NCBI GenBank assembly: GCA_021029095.1
Contig: JAJOHG010000130.1
Location: 1-64,000 of the forward strand
Source of the DNA: Phellopilus nigrolimitatus
Lineage: Eukaryota > Basidiomycota > Agaricomycetes > Hymenochaetales > Hymenochaetaceae
Reading direction: 5' to 3'
Length of the DNA stretch: 64,000 bases
The position numbers and the translations under genes were made by a program. The notes beneath the pieces were generated by a model that worked only from the letters and a program-made list of their open reading frames with translations, had not been told where the DNA came from and made no database searches. This document shows positions 9,801-19,450 of the stretch, in pieces (positions within the stretch are counted from its first letter, which is position 1; every line of letters starts with the position of its first letter).

Positions 9801-12194
9801 ATCTGCCATTATTTTGTCTCTGATCTCTTCAGGAGTGAGGGAGTTCTCAATCCACAACAAAAGGTGCAAGTGCAGGGTGAGTCTTCCTTGCTGCTCCACC
9901 GTACCATAGTAAGCATTTGTTTTTCCGTAAAGTCCCTCATGACCAGAATCAACTCCCAGTACGTGTTTCAAAAACAGGTTGACCATGAAATGAAAATATC
10001 TTGCACTTGCAACTGGGTTATTTGCAATCAATCTATATCGCTCACTATGCGTTCTGATTCTAGGCTTAAATTCAACTTCCTTGTCTGCAAAATAGAGACA
10101 TATGGGATTTTTCACATCTGGAGGAGCAAATGTGATAAACCAAGAAGGAGCTCCCAAATGGTCTATCAGAGACCAAATCTCATTACGCATGTGCTTCTTT
10201 GAAGTCATTGATCCATCAACTCTTTGAGCAACATGATCCACATCTCGAATAAGTTGGTAGCAAACTTTCTCTTCATGAGTATCTGGTTTTACATGCTCCC
10301 CACTTTGAAGTCGGATGGCCAGTCTTTGTAAAGTACTAGTATCCACACTCATAAGCCGGTCCGTGATAGATTGGAAGTTCCCTCTATCAGCCTGAATAAA
10401 ACCACTACTGGTGGCTTGTTTGATTTGTTCATGATTAAATGCAACTAGAGCAAAGTGACTATCCAATTGAAATCTCTTGTCGTGGTACATAAGAAGGCGT
10501 CTCTTCCACATTTCACTAGATATTTTTTTATTTTGTTGCAAGCCTCTCAGATTACCAACTCCACCAAAGCCATAAGGGAAGAGCCAAGGAAACATACGTG
10601 GATACAACTGAGGATTTGCATACATTGACTCAGGTTGAGCAGATCTACCAATGGCAAGTACTTTTTTCCCTCCTTTAAGGTGATTGAGGGCAATGGCAGT
10701 TAGGGCATTCATACTCATGTCTGAAAGTTCTTCTCCAGTAAGACCATGAACCATAAATGCACATTCTCCAGATTCAACCCCTTCTTCATCTTCATTGTCA
10801 TTTACAGCAGTTGATTCTGCATTCTTATTGGTGCTGCCTTCTGTTTTGAGGTAAGATACTCCCACTGGGATCTGCTCGTCATCATATGAGTCCAAGTTTT
10901 CTTGCGAGATAAGAAGATCAGCATAGTCTATATGATTCAGTTTAAGCCATTCTAGAGCAGCCATAACCTTGTTTCGTCGAATTAGAAGAGGGACTTTCCT
11001 TAAATCTTCTGGCGTAGGTTGGTTTGGTCCAGTAAAAACAAAGGCAAGTACTTCATCTAACTCATCTTTAGGAGGTGGTAATATATTATATACCTTGGGA
11101 GTAGGAGTGGAGAACAGCATGGCATTCGCCCTCATCTTATACATTCCAGAGGCCACTCTTACCACGTAACGGTTATGTCTAACTCTAGATACTATAAGTT
11201 TCTCTGCATAACTGAGATCTTTCAGTTGAAGTGGGATTTCTCCAAGCCAAAACCCATTTACCAAGGCATACGGTGGGATTTTCAGTTTGGAAATAATCTT
11301 AATACAGGCCAGGCAGACATTAGAGCACTTAGGATCAAAGACAGGACCTTTCAAATCTTCTATTGGATCCTCTTCATTTTTTCTTTCCTTTCGAGTCACC
11401 CCTGAGAAGTCATGACTTGCTGGGTCTAAAAGGGAGAAATCAAGGTGATTTAAATCTTTCTTGGAGGTCAAATGAGAAAGAGGAGCCAGTTGACCACACA
11501 CTGCGCAACCTGCTTCAGATACCTTGGAGGGATGTATATCATCACACCAGTCATTTATTATAGCCTCTTTCAGTTTTTTGTCTACAGGGGGAGGTGGAAA
11601 GGGAATGTCTGGGAGCGAGTCTTTGCTAGGGTCTGGATTATCATTGCTAGGACGGATACCTTTTTTGGGGGTTTTAAGTGATTTGTAAGAGACATATTTT
11701 ACTGTTTTCTTTTTGTTTTCTTTAGGGTTGAATACTACGCCATAATTATCTAATCCTAAACCAGATTCAAAAATCAAAGTGCGTAGTACAGAGATTGGAG
11801 TCCTCTTGGTAAATGTTATACCTAGTTTAGAGCATATCTTTTTGAGGGCAGGTATAGAAAGCACATTTACGATGGAATGTGGCAGATTTGGACAAACAAT
11901 GGACAGACGGTATTCAGGAAGGGTATTCAAATCATCAAGACAAATGTAATCCTTAAACACAAACTTCACTACCTTAGAAGGGGGTGGATCAACTGGAGAG
12001 GCATGGACTCGCAACATATCATACGTAAAAGTAGTTAGAGGTTTAGCAGACGACGCCACCTGTGCTCCCCCTCCCAAAGTACATTTATTTGTTTTGTTTT
12101 TTCCCACATTGTGGGGCAGTCGTTCAGGATCTTTGTCCTTCCCATCAAAGCACCGGAACTTTTCTGGGATAGTGCCTGCTGTCATAGGAGGCAT
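6792..12194 (-). CDS. Helitron Rep/helicase, main open frame
   Basis: Rolling-circle replication initiator and helicase of a Helitron. From the ATG at 12194 the frame runs about 1800 codons. In order: a Zn-binding segment CAVCGQLAPLSH (about 11510) and CSNVCLACIK; a Helitron-like N domain with PRMFPWLFPYGFGG (about 10590); Rep motif LTLHLHLLLW (HxH metal site, about 9860); Rep two-tyrosine motif YVTDYITK (about 9300); helicase Walker A GGMGGTGKS (about 7710), APTGAAAALVNG, Walker B LFVDEVSM (about 7470) and GDFAQLEPPGG. The frame ends at LWDLLILYLS, where homologous helicases continue with an EHFPGKLSL-like block. That block is present in the next frame, so this protein is truncated by an apparent one-base loss near 6835. 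Confidence 0.85.
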   Translation of the reverse strand: MPPMTAGTIPEKFRCFDGKDKDPERLPHNVGKNKTNKCTLGGGAQVASSAKPLTTFTYDMLRVHASPVDPPPSKVVKFVFKDYICLDDLNTLPEYRLSIVCPNLPHSIVNVLSIPALKKICSKLGITFTKRTPISVLRTLIFESGLGLDNYGVVFNPKENKKKTVKYVSYKSLKTPKKGIRPSNDNPDPSKDSLPDIPFPPPPVDKKLKEAIINDWCDDIHPSKVSEAGCAVCGQLAPLSHLTSKKDLNHLDFSLLDPASHDFSGVTRKERKNEEDPIEDLKGPVFDPKCSNVCLACIKIISKLKIPPYALVNGFWLGEIPLQLKDLSYAEKLIVSRVRHNRYVVRVASGMYKMRANAMLFSTPTPKVYNILPPPKDELDEVLAFVFTGPNQPTPEDLRKVPLLIRRNKVMAALEWLKLNHIDYADLLISQENLDSYDDEQIPVGVSYLKTEGSTNKNAESTAVNDNEDEEGVESGECAFMVHGLTGEELSDMSMNALTAIALNHLKGGKKVLAIGRSAQPESMYANPQLYPRMFPWLFPYGFGGVGNLRGLQQNKKISSEMWKRRLLMYHDKRFQLDSHFALVAFNHEQIKQATSSGFIQADRGNFQSITDRLMSVDTSTLQRLAIRLQSGEHVKPDTHEEKVCYQLIRDVDHVAQRVDGSMTSKKHMRNEIWSLIDHLGAPSWFITFAPPDVKNPICLYFADKEVEFKPRIRTHSERYRLIANNPVASARYFHFMVNLFLKHVLGVDSGHEGLYGKTNAYYGTVEQQGRLTLHLHLLLWIENSLTPEEIRDKIMADDSEFQNHMIAYLEGAHLGEFMQATQQEVNTRVSALPLDEQENPIETMPTPVPLPCEKSCGECPSCKANQKWWSTFPDAVNHVVLKSNVHTCTSRCTANKHKSCKARFPREIQKETKVLPSGAINMKKQEAWINYYTPVLTYLLRCNTDVTSLLSGTAIKAIVVYVTDYITKFPLKTAAMFDTIKGVFDRNQEYLGGGTDKQEKARKTLTQIVNSLTSHLEIGSPMASMYLLGHPDHYTNYNFVPFYWKPYVAFVRQFHETSSHMPEEDDLIPKTVDEDVQKEKLLIMRSKGSLVGYTKTADYIYRPAEFEDLCLYDWVRLLQKKYQPLNRKNAKESHPQQEGIDDYSDTDEELLDSPCEDAAKSEKVPIQPQEVPIPLKSKSSTAHSQPILPGETFRFMTDHPQYSTHIITLLSETNAPIPNFVSTLPRPNMSDREYYCATMLTLFKPWRDGLDLKDINATWDDIFDKYEFTPRQLQLMKFFNIRYECLDARDDFSYQRKQKDAEKSNTGWIPSGDESFDKMDLEDHASKMVDDNLDAHDDELENLSNKTLHRLDLMRQMEELLVSSGWHEKPVDGEVELDFAFKDIPLPTRTNLFWTDLLDRKRKEVLGARQQQMPSTLPVFSPHNFVENEVKIVDSTYLKKSALGVPSEAKAKISDLVSQFTLNEEQERAFAIVANHASISHPDQLKMYIGGMGGTGKSQVIKALIQYFYDRSESYRFAVVAPTGAAAALVNGSTYHSFLGIGSNNDEPGSFSKSIAGVKERLMGVQYLFVDEVSMIACHQLYQISQSLAMALNNPQDAFGGMNIIFAGDFAQLEPPGGQSMYKGTVGTVLLSGMSLYSQKATIGKALWHQVTTVVILRQNMRQKTQSEADSRLRSALENMRYKACSNADISFLKTLVAGKGPNKKQVSQKKFRYVSVITARNIQRDKLNEIGAKRFAREQKQEVHTFHSVDVAAPPKAIKGKPPPDVRKIGPLSNYEKQILWDLLILYLSIFQGSYHYV

Positions 12195-12570
12195 GAGCAG
12201 ACGAGAATCTATGATAAAATACGTTAGACCTTGTAAAGATAACAAACAAAAAAGTCAAAGGAGCCCAAGTCGCATCTGTACTACAGACACGACTTGGACT
12301 TATTCTGCTTAGACGTACCCTCATTGTGAAGATTCTCTAGAGTCCCCCAGTTCTCTTGAGTCTCCTGAGTAGTGCCTGCTGTCATTGTGTGTATGAACAG
12401 GCAAGAATCTGCAATGAAACACGTCAGACCTTGTAAAGATAATGAAAACAAGGGTCCAAGGAGCTCAAGTCGCATCTGTAGTACAGATGCGACATGGACA
12501 TCCCCTGCCCATTTAGACGTACCCTGGTTGTTCAGATTCTCTTGAGGGAGACGAGATTGTACTTGAGAAG
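12171..12570. repeat. Two 200-bp direct repeats at the Helitron 5' side
   Basis: 12171-12370 and 12371-12570 are diverged tandem copies, both starting AGTGCCTGCTGTCAT and containing ACCTTGTAAAGATAA, a hairpin around TCTGTAxTACAGA and TTTAGACGTACCCT. Positioned immediately upstream (minus strand) of the Rep frame, so they may be part of the element's 5' untranslated region. Confidence 0.75.
12469..12493. repeat. Perfect 12-bp-arm palindrome
   Basis: GTCGCATCTGTA, one G, then the exact reverse complement. An imperfect version of the same hairpin is at 12269-12293, and a related perfect one is at 19141-19165. Confidence 0.85.
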
Positions 12571-12918
12571 AAGACATGGGGTTCGAGAGGGACTGGCAGG
12601 CATACCAACAGGTGTACAGGGTTTGCGTTAGTACTGTACAGTATATCCAAATAAAGAAATAGTATTCCCATCACGTGGTCTGCTCATTCAGCCTGTGGGA
12701 AGCCATCCAAAATATATAATTTGAGATTTATATATAGCTCATTCAAGATTTATTTATCACACATAAATGTCGAAGAAGAAAGAAAGCAAGTCATATGTCA
12801 TAGATATATAGGAACACAGGAACACCGGACCTAGCCTGAAAAAGAGATAACACAACGCCACGGACACTCATAAGACATGGACGGCGGAATGCGAGGTCAG
12901 AAAGCCGCTGGAGCTCGT
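12571..12918. other. Spacer between Helitron and C2H2 relic
   Basis: No gene seen. AT-rich in 12700-12760; the remaining part is probably the Helitron 5' flank and the 3' flank of the C2H2 gene. Confidence 0.35.
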
Positions 12919-14955
12919 CTAACCACGTTTGCGCCTCTTCGCCGTGGGCTTAGACGCCGGCGCGTGCGCCTTCGTGCCTGTCTTCGCGCCTGACCTCGCG
13001 CTTGCCTTCGGGATCGCCTTTGCGCCCGCCTTCGGACCCGCTTTCGCGCCCGCCTTCATGCGAAACGAGACGGGACCACGTGCAGACGCAGGGTCCCCGT
13101 CGGCATCTGGGTCATCATCGACTACTCGGCCATCTTCCGCGTCTTCAACCGGCATGGGCGGCGAGTACGTGTACATCGCGTACGGTGGCGGGGGCGCGGC
13201 GCCGGGCGCCGGCCTATATGTAAAGTTAGAGGTCGGGACCTGCGGGCCAGATTGGGCACTCCCGCTGGCTTTCGAGCAGCGGCGCGCGCCGCCCGGCACC
13301 TCGTGAGCCGCGGGCAAAGGGTCCGGAGGGCTGGGAAGCGGGCAGACCGCGCGCGTGTTCGGCGTGTTGGGCGAGGGCTGCTGCGTGGGCGCGCCGGGCG
13401 GAAGATACGGATCATGCATTGTCGTCCAGCTCGGGAGCTCGTCATTTTCGCTGGGCGCGGGTGGATTCGTCCTCCGCTTCGGAATCTTCGGAATCGGGGC
13501 TCGAGGCATGGTAGGAAGAAGCGCTATCGTCTTCCGGGGCCGAACTCTCGTCATCAGAGCCGGCCGAGTTTGGACGGGAGCTGGGTCTCTCGTCGAGCGC
13601 GGGGTCCACCGGAACGGCCAGACCAGACGCGTCGTTCGCTTCAAACGCGTCGTCCTCTCCAAACGCGTTGTCCGCTCCATAATTGTCGTCCGCTTCAAAC
13701 ACGTCCGCCCCTTCTCCTTCCCCAGCGCCATCACAGTATCCATCCTCGGAATAATCGGCCTCAGGCCCGTACGCATAAGCATGCGTCCCCTCCTCCTCGC
13801 CTGCGCTCGTGTACGGCGGTGTCGGTGGGAACATCTGCGGATGCCACCATTGGTAGTACTGCGCGCCTGCGTGCGAGTAAGGGCTCGGTGGGTAGAGCGG
13901 GTCGTGTGGGCGGCCGCCGTGTCCATAGGTGTTATAGGGGAGTTCGTACGGAGCGTGTGGATATTCTTTCGCGTACTGACGCACCTCGGGGCGCGCAGTG
14001 AGCTGGTCGAAGGCGAAGAGGTCCTTGGGGGAATCTTTCGACTTTGAGGACTTCCCGTGGGTGCGGTGATGCCGCCGCATGTTTGATGCGACGCTGAACG
14101 AGCGACCGCATTCGGGAAAGGGGCACACGAAGGCTGGTGGGATGGAAGAAAGATTATAGCCAGTAAGCGCTGCGTATGAGTAAGAGTATACTGAAAGCAA
14201 AGACTGCGATCAGAAGCTGCGGTCCACTTGACCCCGCCTCTCTTTCGCACGCAGTCTGACCCTCCGCGCTCGGTCGCGCACAGAAAAGATACGCGGAAGA
14301 ATATAAATGAAATGAATATGTACTCACGTTTTGCGCCTGTGTGCGTATGTTCATGCAGCTTGAGGCTGCTCGGCCGATTGAAGGACCTCCCACAATGTGC
14401 GCATATGTGAAGCGTCTTGGACGCATAGGCGGTCCTAGCGTCGCGCGCATCCTCGGCCACAGCGTACCCGTAATTCATTTCTTCCACGACGCCGTCCGCA
14501 CTCAGCACGTTGTGAAAGACGTCTGGGGAGTAATACTCTAAAGCAACGTCGCTGGCGGAGCCGTATGGGCCTTGGCTGTCGAGTCAGGATTGCCGATCAT
14601 TGGGCTTGACGGGCTTGAGGTTTTGCCGCCGTCAGAGCCAGCGAGCGTTGACGCAAAGAGCTCGTGGTTCGGCGAGATGGGGTGGAGGAGTGTGAGGCTC
14701 GAGAGCCCAGTCTGCGCATCGGGCCGGTTATCTCGCAGCGCAAGCAAAGTCGGGTGGTGCCCCCTCAAGGAAGGTGGGGCAGGTAGAGAGCGTCAGGGAC
14801 GGCGTGGTGGAGAGGAAAGAGTAGTCGTCCCCGCGCGAGGGCAACGGGGACAGCGAGCGGGAGAGGGAGAAAGAGACGGAGCTGGAGGCGGAGGCGCGCG
14901 AGTGGATGGCACGCAGGATGGGTCTACCCGAGCACTGCACATTATGACGTATCAC
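12919..14955 (-). pseudogene. C2H2 zinc-finger transcription factor with interrupted frame
   Basis: Two classical fingers are split by one intron. Exon 14508-14328 ends in LHICAHCGRSFNRPSSLKLH.EHTHTGAK; the intron is 14327-14134 (GTGAGT...CCACCAG, 194 nt); the next exon resumes at 14133 with PFVCPFPECGRSFSVASNM..RRHHRTH, restoring a TGEKPF-like linker. Downstream are acidic, serine-rich and proline-rich tails and a basic alanine/lysine-repeat C-terminus ending KRRKRG. The frame from the fingers stops at 13442, while the clearly coding tail (ENDELPSWTTMHDPY...) lies in another frame with no intron between. Upstream, serine-rich coding at 14955-14540 also changes frame twice (about 14740 and 14580). 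It could be a decayed nuclear regulator or a real gene with several sequencing indels. Confidence 0.6.
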
Positions 14956-15383
14956 TCACAAAGCGAGAACAAGAAAAAGCGTGTCATACGTCATAGGAGT
15001 ATACTATGACGTACACTTGATTTGCCGAGAAGAAATAAAACGATTGGTACGTCATAGGAATGGCAATCGAGCCCACGTTGAGACAGTTGATGATCGGCTT
15101 GGCATGACTGTGTCCGGGTGACGGAGCACGCAACAAGCGCGAGGAAGGACATGCGCAAACCGTCGTCCTGGACTGCTGATCCATCGGAGGGGTGCCCGAT
15201 AAGAAAACTGGACTTTTGGTAGGTACTGACTCGATCTCGTACTGAGTGTGGGTAGATCTATGGAAATAGTAAGAAAATTGCATGCGAAAAGAATGAAAAT
15301 GTGTCACTTGCTTGAATTCTCCAGCGATCTCTGCTGTAGATATCTACGAAATGCTCCGGCGAAGGCTCCTCATTTCCAATGTC
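14956..15383. other. Spacer, no gene recognised
   Basis: No coding signal. Three copies of GTCATAxGxxTATACTATGACGTA-like words around 14942-15060 (TGACGTATC, GTCATACGTCATAGG, TATGACGTAC, GTACGTCATAGG) form small inverted repeats. Confidence 0.4.
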
Positions 15384-16080
15384 CTACTCGAACTGATCAT
15401 CTAGCTTCATTTCACCCACGGTGATATCGAGCTGCAAAAGCCGACTATTGTTAAATCTCCCGAGTCTCCACGACGTAGCTACGAAATCAGTACATACGTT
15501 GATGATGATGATTCGCATCTCCTCGTACATCTTATCCTCATCGACCTCGACCATCTTGACGTTCTCCGACGAGTCCTCGTCGAGCGCCGCCCGCACGCCT
15601 TTCGCCACATCCTCCGGCGACGCATACTCGCGCCGCTTCTTCGCGCGGACCTGCCGCTCCGGCACGTTCTGCAACAGCGCGTGTGCAGTCGCAGCCGTCC
15701 TTATTGCGCAGACGCTTCTGCCAGAATGCTCATCACTCCGCATCGGGGCCCTACGGAGCCCCGCGCGCAACTTCGAGCATGCTCTTTGTCAGCACGATGG
15801 ACATGTCGCTTCTGGCTAGCCGCTCCTGTATCGACTTGGTGATGGTTGCGTGATAGCTCGAGGAAAGGCCATAGTCGTCTATGACCGACTGCGCGAAGAC
15901 TTCGGGCGTCATGATCGGGTCTGTCAGCAAAAATGATAAGCGAGATCAGCAAAAGAAAAGATCAGAATGAGACTGCTATGGTTTCGCACCATTCAAGTTC
16001 CACACAAACGTAGCACAATATTTGAGGCGCTCGACAAGAAACTTGTATGTTAAAAGAATGAAAATGCGACACCTGCTTGA
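15384..16080 (-). pseudogene. SNF5: SNF5/SMARCB1-like fragment (SWI/SNF subunit)
   Basis: Minus-strand pieces match both SNF5 repeats. Repeat 1: YCATFVWNLN, intron 15989-15921 (GTGCGA...GACAG, 69 nt), then DPIMTPEVFAQSVIDDYG and SYHATITKSIQERLA. Repeat 2: DEDKMYEEMRIIIIN, an intron starting GTATGT and ending TTTTGCAG (about 15500-15434), then LDITVGEMKLDDQFE. Snf5 is a core subunit of SWI/SNF-type chromatin remodellers. Here repeat 1 runs into a stop after VLTKSMLEVARGAP, the linker is in another frame and repeat 2 stops right after DDQFE, where the family continues with W. The N-terminal half and the end of repeat 2 are missing, so this is a relic. Confidence 0.75.
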
Positions 16081-17660
16081 ATTCCGGTCGAAGCGCAAGG
16101 CCGCGCCCTCCTCATCATGCGGGCCCGCGGTGGTGCCCGCGGCGCTGCGCGTGCCCGCGCCGAACTGGTAGTTCAGGAGCTCCTCCTCCGAGCCGGTGTA
16201 CCATTCTTCCGAGAAACCGAGAAGTGAGCAACAGGTTGCATGCCCGCAAGAGCAGCAGCGGCTGCAGACGCAAGTCGCTGGCGCTCTCTGTCCGGCGCCA
16301 ACCGGCACTCCACCCTGTCATGCGCGACCGTCGACACCATGCGCCTTCCCGACCAGCTTCCACTTCCAACACCGACACTGGCCACCGCACCTTCCGCGCT
16401 GTCGCCGTCGACCCCAGCATTCTGACCCTATCCAACACCCGACCCGCCCTCGGCTATGTCGTTGCCCTCGCGTGCACTGCACCAGAATCGATGACCCTCG
16501 CTCCATGCACGCGACTGACATTCCTTCCCGCTTCGCCTTCCTGCACCGTCGGCACTTGGCGAACTCTCGCGGAAATGACTCCCATTTATCATAAAGCACT
16601 AGAATAGGTTGGGGGCCTTTGTGAATAGACGAATAAGAAATTATGCAAAGAAGACATACTGTTAGCACACCACCGTCTTATCCCGCCGCGGCTCTCGTCC
16701 TTCGGCACGCATTGCGCATAACGACGCCCGCCCAATATTGGATTTCTGGCGGTAAGAAAGGCGGCGGTGTCGGAAGACTACTCTCCGTCGGGCTTGGGCG
16801 AAACGTGAAGCGCTCGACGAACGAAACACGTTGGTCATCCGCGGCGACGCCAAGCTGGACGGAGAGGTAGGCGATGGCGGATTTAGTCCAGAGATGATCA
16901 CGATGGCCTTCTTTTTCTCCTTCCCGCGCCCTGTCAGCGCCTTGAAGAAGCCGTCCTTCTTGAGATCCGCCGACGCCGTCGCGGCTGAGTGCGCGCTTGT
17001 CGTCGCACCGGTTCTAGACCACCCGCCTCCTCTCCAACTTGAACTATCCCTCGCTCCAGCAGCCAGGGCAGATGCTGACGGCGTGCTTGCGCTACCCGTC
17101 GCTGTCGCCGGATGGAAGCTCAGACGCGGCTTGTAAAACGCCTGGCGTACGTGCGGGTACTTGCTGAGATAGGCAAGGAGCTGCAGCGAAAGGAGTACAA
17201 ACTCTTTGCGGAACGGACCCGGCTCATCCACACCGTGGTGATGGTGATGGTGGTCATGATGGTGCCGGTGCGTCGCGCGCGGGGTGGGGCCCGTCGCGGC
17301 CGGTGAAGGCGAGGCGGTAGCAGGGCAATGCTAGGGCACCGCGCGTCGCTTGAACGGGAGACCCGAGGTTCGATCCGCCCGCGGCACCGCGAGCAGGCGA
17401 GCTCCGCGCTGGACCCGCACTCGCGCCGTCGGCGGCGATGGGCATCGCGACAGGCATTGGCGGGTGCGCGTGCATGGGTACCTCGCCAGGAAGAACGCGG
17501 TGTGAAATCTTCTTGCCCGTGCGCGTGGACATGGTGACGGTGGTGCTCGCGCGTCGTATTGCAGGTACTGAGGGTTAGGGTATTCGTGCGCGTGCGCGGC
17601 GTGGCATCGATCGCACTGGGCGCGCCAGGCGAGGCGCGCACCGCCAAGTCGTCGTTGACG
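16081..17660 (-). pseudogene. MUB1: MUB1/samB-like MYND zinc-finger protein relic
   Basis: In order on the minus strand: histidine-rich linker then DEPGPFRKEFVLLSLQLLAY and KYPHVRQAFYKPRLSFHP (about 17230-17110); FVERFTFRPSPTES and LPPEIQYWAGVVMRNAC (about 16830-16700); WESFPREFAKCRRCRKAK (about 16590-16540); and, in a shifted frame, KECQSRAWSEGHRFWCSARE (about 16530-16470). These are the signature blocks of fungal MUB1/SamB proteins, which in yeast act with the ubiquitin ligase Ubr2. There is a frame change before FVERF, another in the RKDESRGG segment, and an apparent 5-base deletion that removes a Cys of the MYND finger. At least three disruptions make this a pseudogene. Confidence 0.8.
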
Positions 17661-19127
17661 TTTTGGTCCAGGCGGCTGGGTGGGGGTCGTACGTCCTAGA
17701 AGACGTGTGTGGGAGCGGTGCAGCGGGGAGCGCGGTTGGGTGCACGGAAAGAGGATGGGACACATGGATATGAGTGTATGGCGGGCTGGCAGCATGCGTG
17801 TGTACATGCTGAGGCGGGGCGAGCGAAGGCTGTAGATTCACAAGTAGTCAGTATATCGTTCCAAAAATTCACGAAGGTAAAAGGCAACGTACGGGATCAA
17901 CCTCCATGTCCCACCTGCGTACTCTGCGCCTCTTCTCATCGAAGTTTTTTTCGCACTCGCCATTAAACAGCTCATCCGGCCCGCGGCCACTCCTGCTCCT
18001 ATGGCTGCGTTTCACGGGCATGACGCGCGCAGCGGACATCGAGAGCCCCGTGGCGGATGGCGGCGGGAGAAGCGGAAGCGTGTGGAAAGACGCGCTCTGT
18101 TGAGAGCTTTGCCTTAGGTGGCCTGATCCTTGCCCGTGGCCGTGTCCGGGAGCCGGATAGAGTGCAGAGGACGTGCCTCCAGCGAAAGGTGCCGGCAGAG
18201 CGCGGGAGTATCGCAGGGAAGTGGATGACGCAGATGGCGCGGGATGTGCGCCTGGTCCGGTGAGCAAGCTACAGAGCACCGATGGCGTGCGGCAGGGGAA
18301 GGGAAGGCAGGCTGAGTGTCGTCCCTTTGTTCGTGCTGAAAATGCGGGCTCTCGGAAGAGGCGGTCGGGTAACTGGGTACGCCACAGAGACGTGCGAGCG
18401 CCGTCGAGAAAAGGCGCGCAAAAGTGGTGCGCGCATCAGTGGATCGGAGCGAGTACGCGTGCTCGTACCGTTCGACCTCGGTGAAAGCGCGCAAAGAGAC
18501 TGAAACGAAGCAGCGAGGTCGGCACCAGCACTGCGCAGAATACACTCAGCAAGCGAAAACAAAGTCGAAGAAGATCTGCTGCTTACCGCTCGGTGGGCTC
18601 GGCGCGTGCCTTCACAGTGCTGTCTGGCACTTTGGACACCGCTTTCACGTCCTTCTCCCTTTCCCTCTCTCCATTGGTCTACTCTCCGTCCACATTTAGG
18701 CCGAGGAAGCGCGAGAAGGCAGGTCTTGGACCGACGCCAGAAGGTGCTCGGCGCGAGTGGCGCGGCCTTGCGCGACGGTGAGCTCGCGACAGAGTGCGTC
18801 CGCGTCTGCAAGCGCGGAGGAAAGAAAGGGAGCCTGGGCAGCGGTAAGTTGGGCGGCATGGTTGAGGAGTGGGGACGAAGTTGAGCTTGAATGCAAGGGC
18901 TTGGGAGAGGCGGAGGAGCCGGGGCTACCGGCGATTGCGGACGCTGTTGAGGTGGGTAAAGCCGTGTGCGAGAACGTCGGAGGCGGGGACGCTAGAGACG
19001 GCCTGGCGCTGCATCTGCAATTGCTGTTGTTGATGTGCGGCAAGCCCGATCGCCTTGCGTTCCTGCATGGCCTGCATTTGCTGCATCTGGCTCAGGCTCA
19101 TCCCGAGGCTCATAACTTATTCTTCAT
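17661..19127 (-). pseudogene. Unidentified minus-strand gene relic(s), Q-rich
   Basis: Coding-like pieces in different frames: MSLGMSLSQMQQMQAM and HQQQQLQMQRQ at 19113-18990; ALADADALCRELTVAQGRAT with a helical look at about 18800; GPDELFNGECEKNFDEKRRR ending at a GTACGT donor near 17890. Family not recognised. The pieces may belong to one glutamine-rich coiled-coil protein. Frame changes near 18990 and stops around 18690 argue for decay. It sits in the same orientation as the MUB1, SNF5 and C2H2 relics. Confidence 0.4.
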
Positions 19128-19140
19128 CTAGCTCAAACTA

Positions 19141-19165
19141 CTCGTGTCTGTACTACAGACACGAG
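19141..19165. repeat. Perfect palindrome with downstream CTAG (Helitron-3'-end-like)
   Basis: CTCGTGTCTGTA, one C, then the exact reverse complement. Read on the minus strand the hairpin is followed by TAGTTTGAG and CTAG (19131-19128), the layout of a Helitron 3' terminus. The base after CTAG is A rather than the usual T, so the assignment is tentative. Confidence 0.5.
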
Positions 19166-19169
19166 CTTC

Positions 19170-19450
19170 TAAGCCAGCTTTTTCATCTTCTTCCCGGTTG
19201 AGGGTGTGCGATCGGCATGCACGAGGGTGGCGGCGAGGACGAGGGAGGGCGACGGCGAGGACATCGGAGGCCGACGGCGAGGACGAGGGCGGCAGCCGGG
19301 GACGAGGGAAGAGGGCGGCATTGGGAACGACAAGGCCCAGGGTGGTGGTAGCGGCGGCGGCGACGATGACGATAACATGAGGATGGTGGCGAAGAAGAAG
19401 AAAGGACTTAGGCGATTTCGAAGTCCGAGGCTCAAATTTGCTGTCACCTG
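19170..19450. repeat. GGCGAGGACGAGGG-type low-complexity tract
   Basis: Purine-rich degenerate repeats (GGCGAGGACGAGG, GGCGACGGCGAGGAC) on the plus strand. They keep several frames open by composition, so no gene is called. Confidence 0.5.

Larger units (their letters stand above)
4998..12245 (-). mobile_element. Helitron (Rep-helicase-peptidase type), coding part inactivated
   Basis: Three overlapping minus-strand frames form one former polyprotein of about 2400 residues: a Helitron N-terminal and Rep domain, a Pif1-family helicase and a C-terminal USP-like cysteine peptidase. Frame breaks near 6835 and near 6015 separate them. The element keeps the Rep HxH and two-tyrosine motifs and the helicase Walker motifs. 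The exact ends (5' TC, 3' hairpin plus CTRR) could not be fixed; a pair of 200-bp direct repeats just upstream of the coding start (12171-12570) probably belongs to its 5' region. Confidence 0.85.

Noticed and set aside
12919..14508. Single 529-codon frame through the C2H2 locus as one exon
   Set aside because: The middle of that frame reads across an obvious intron and through arginine/threonine-rich nonsense opposite to the true acidic frame.
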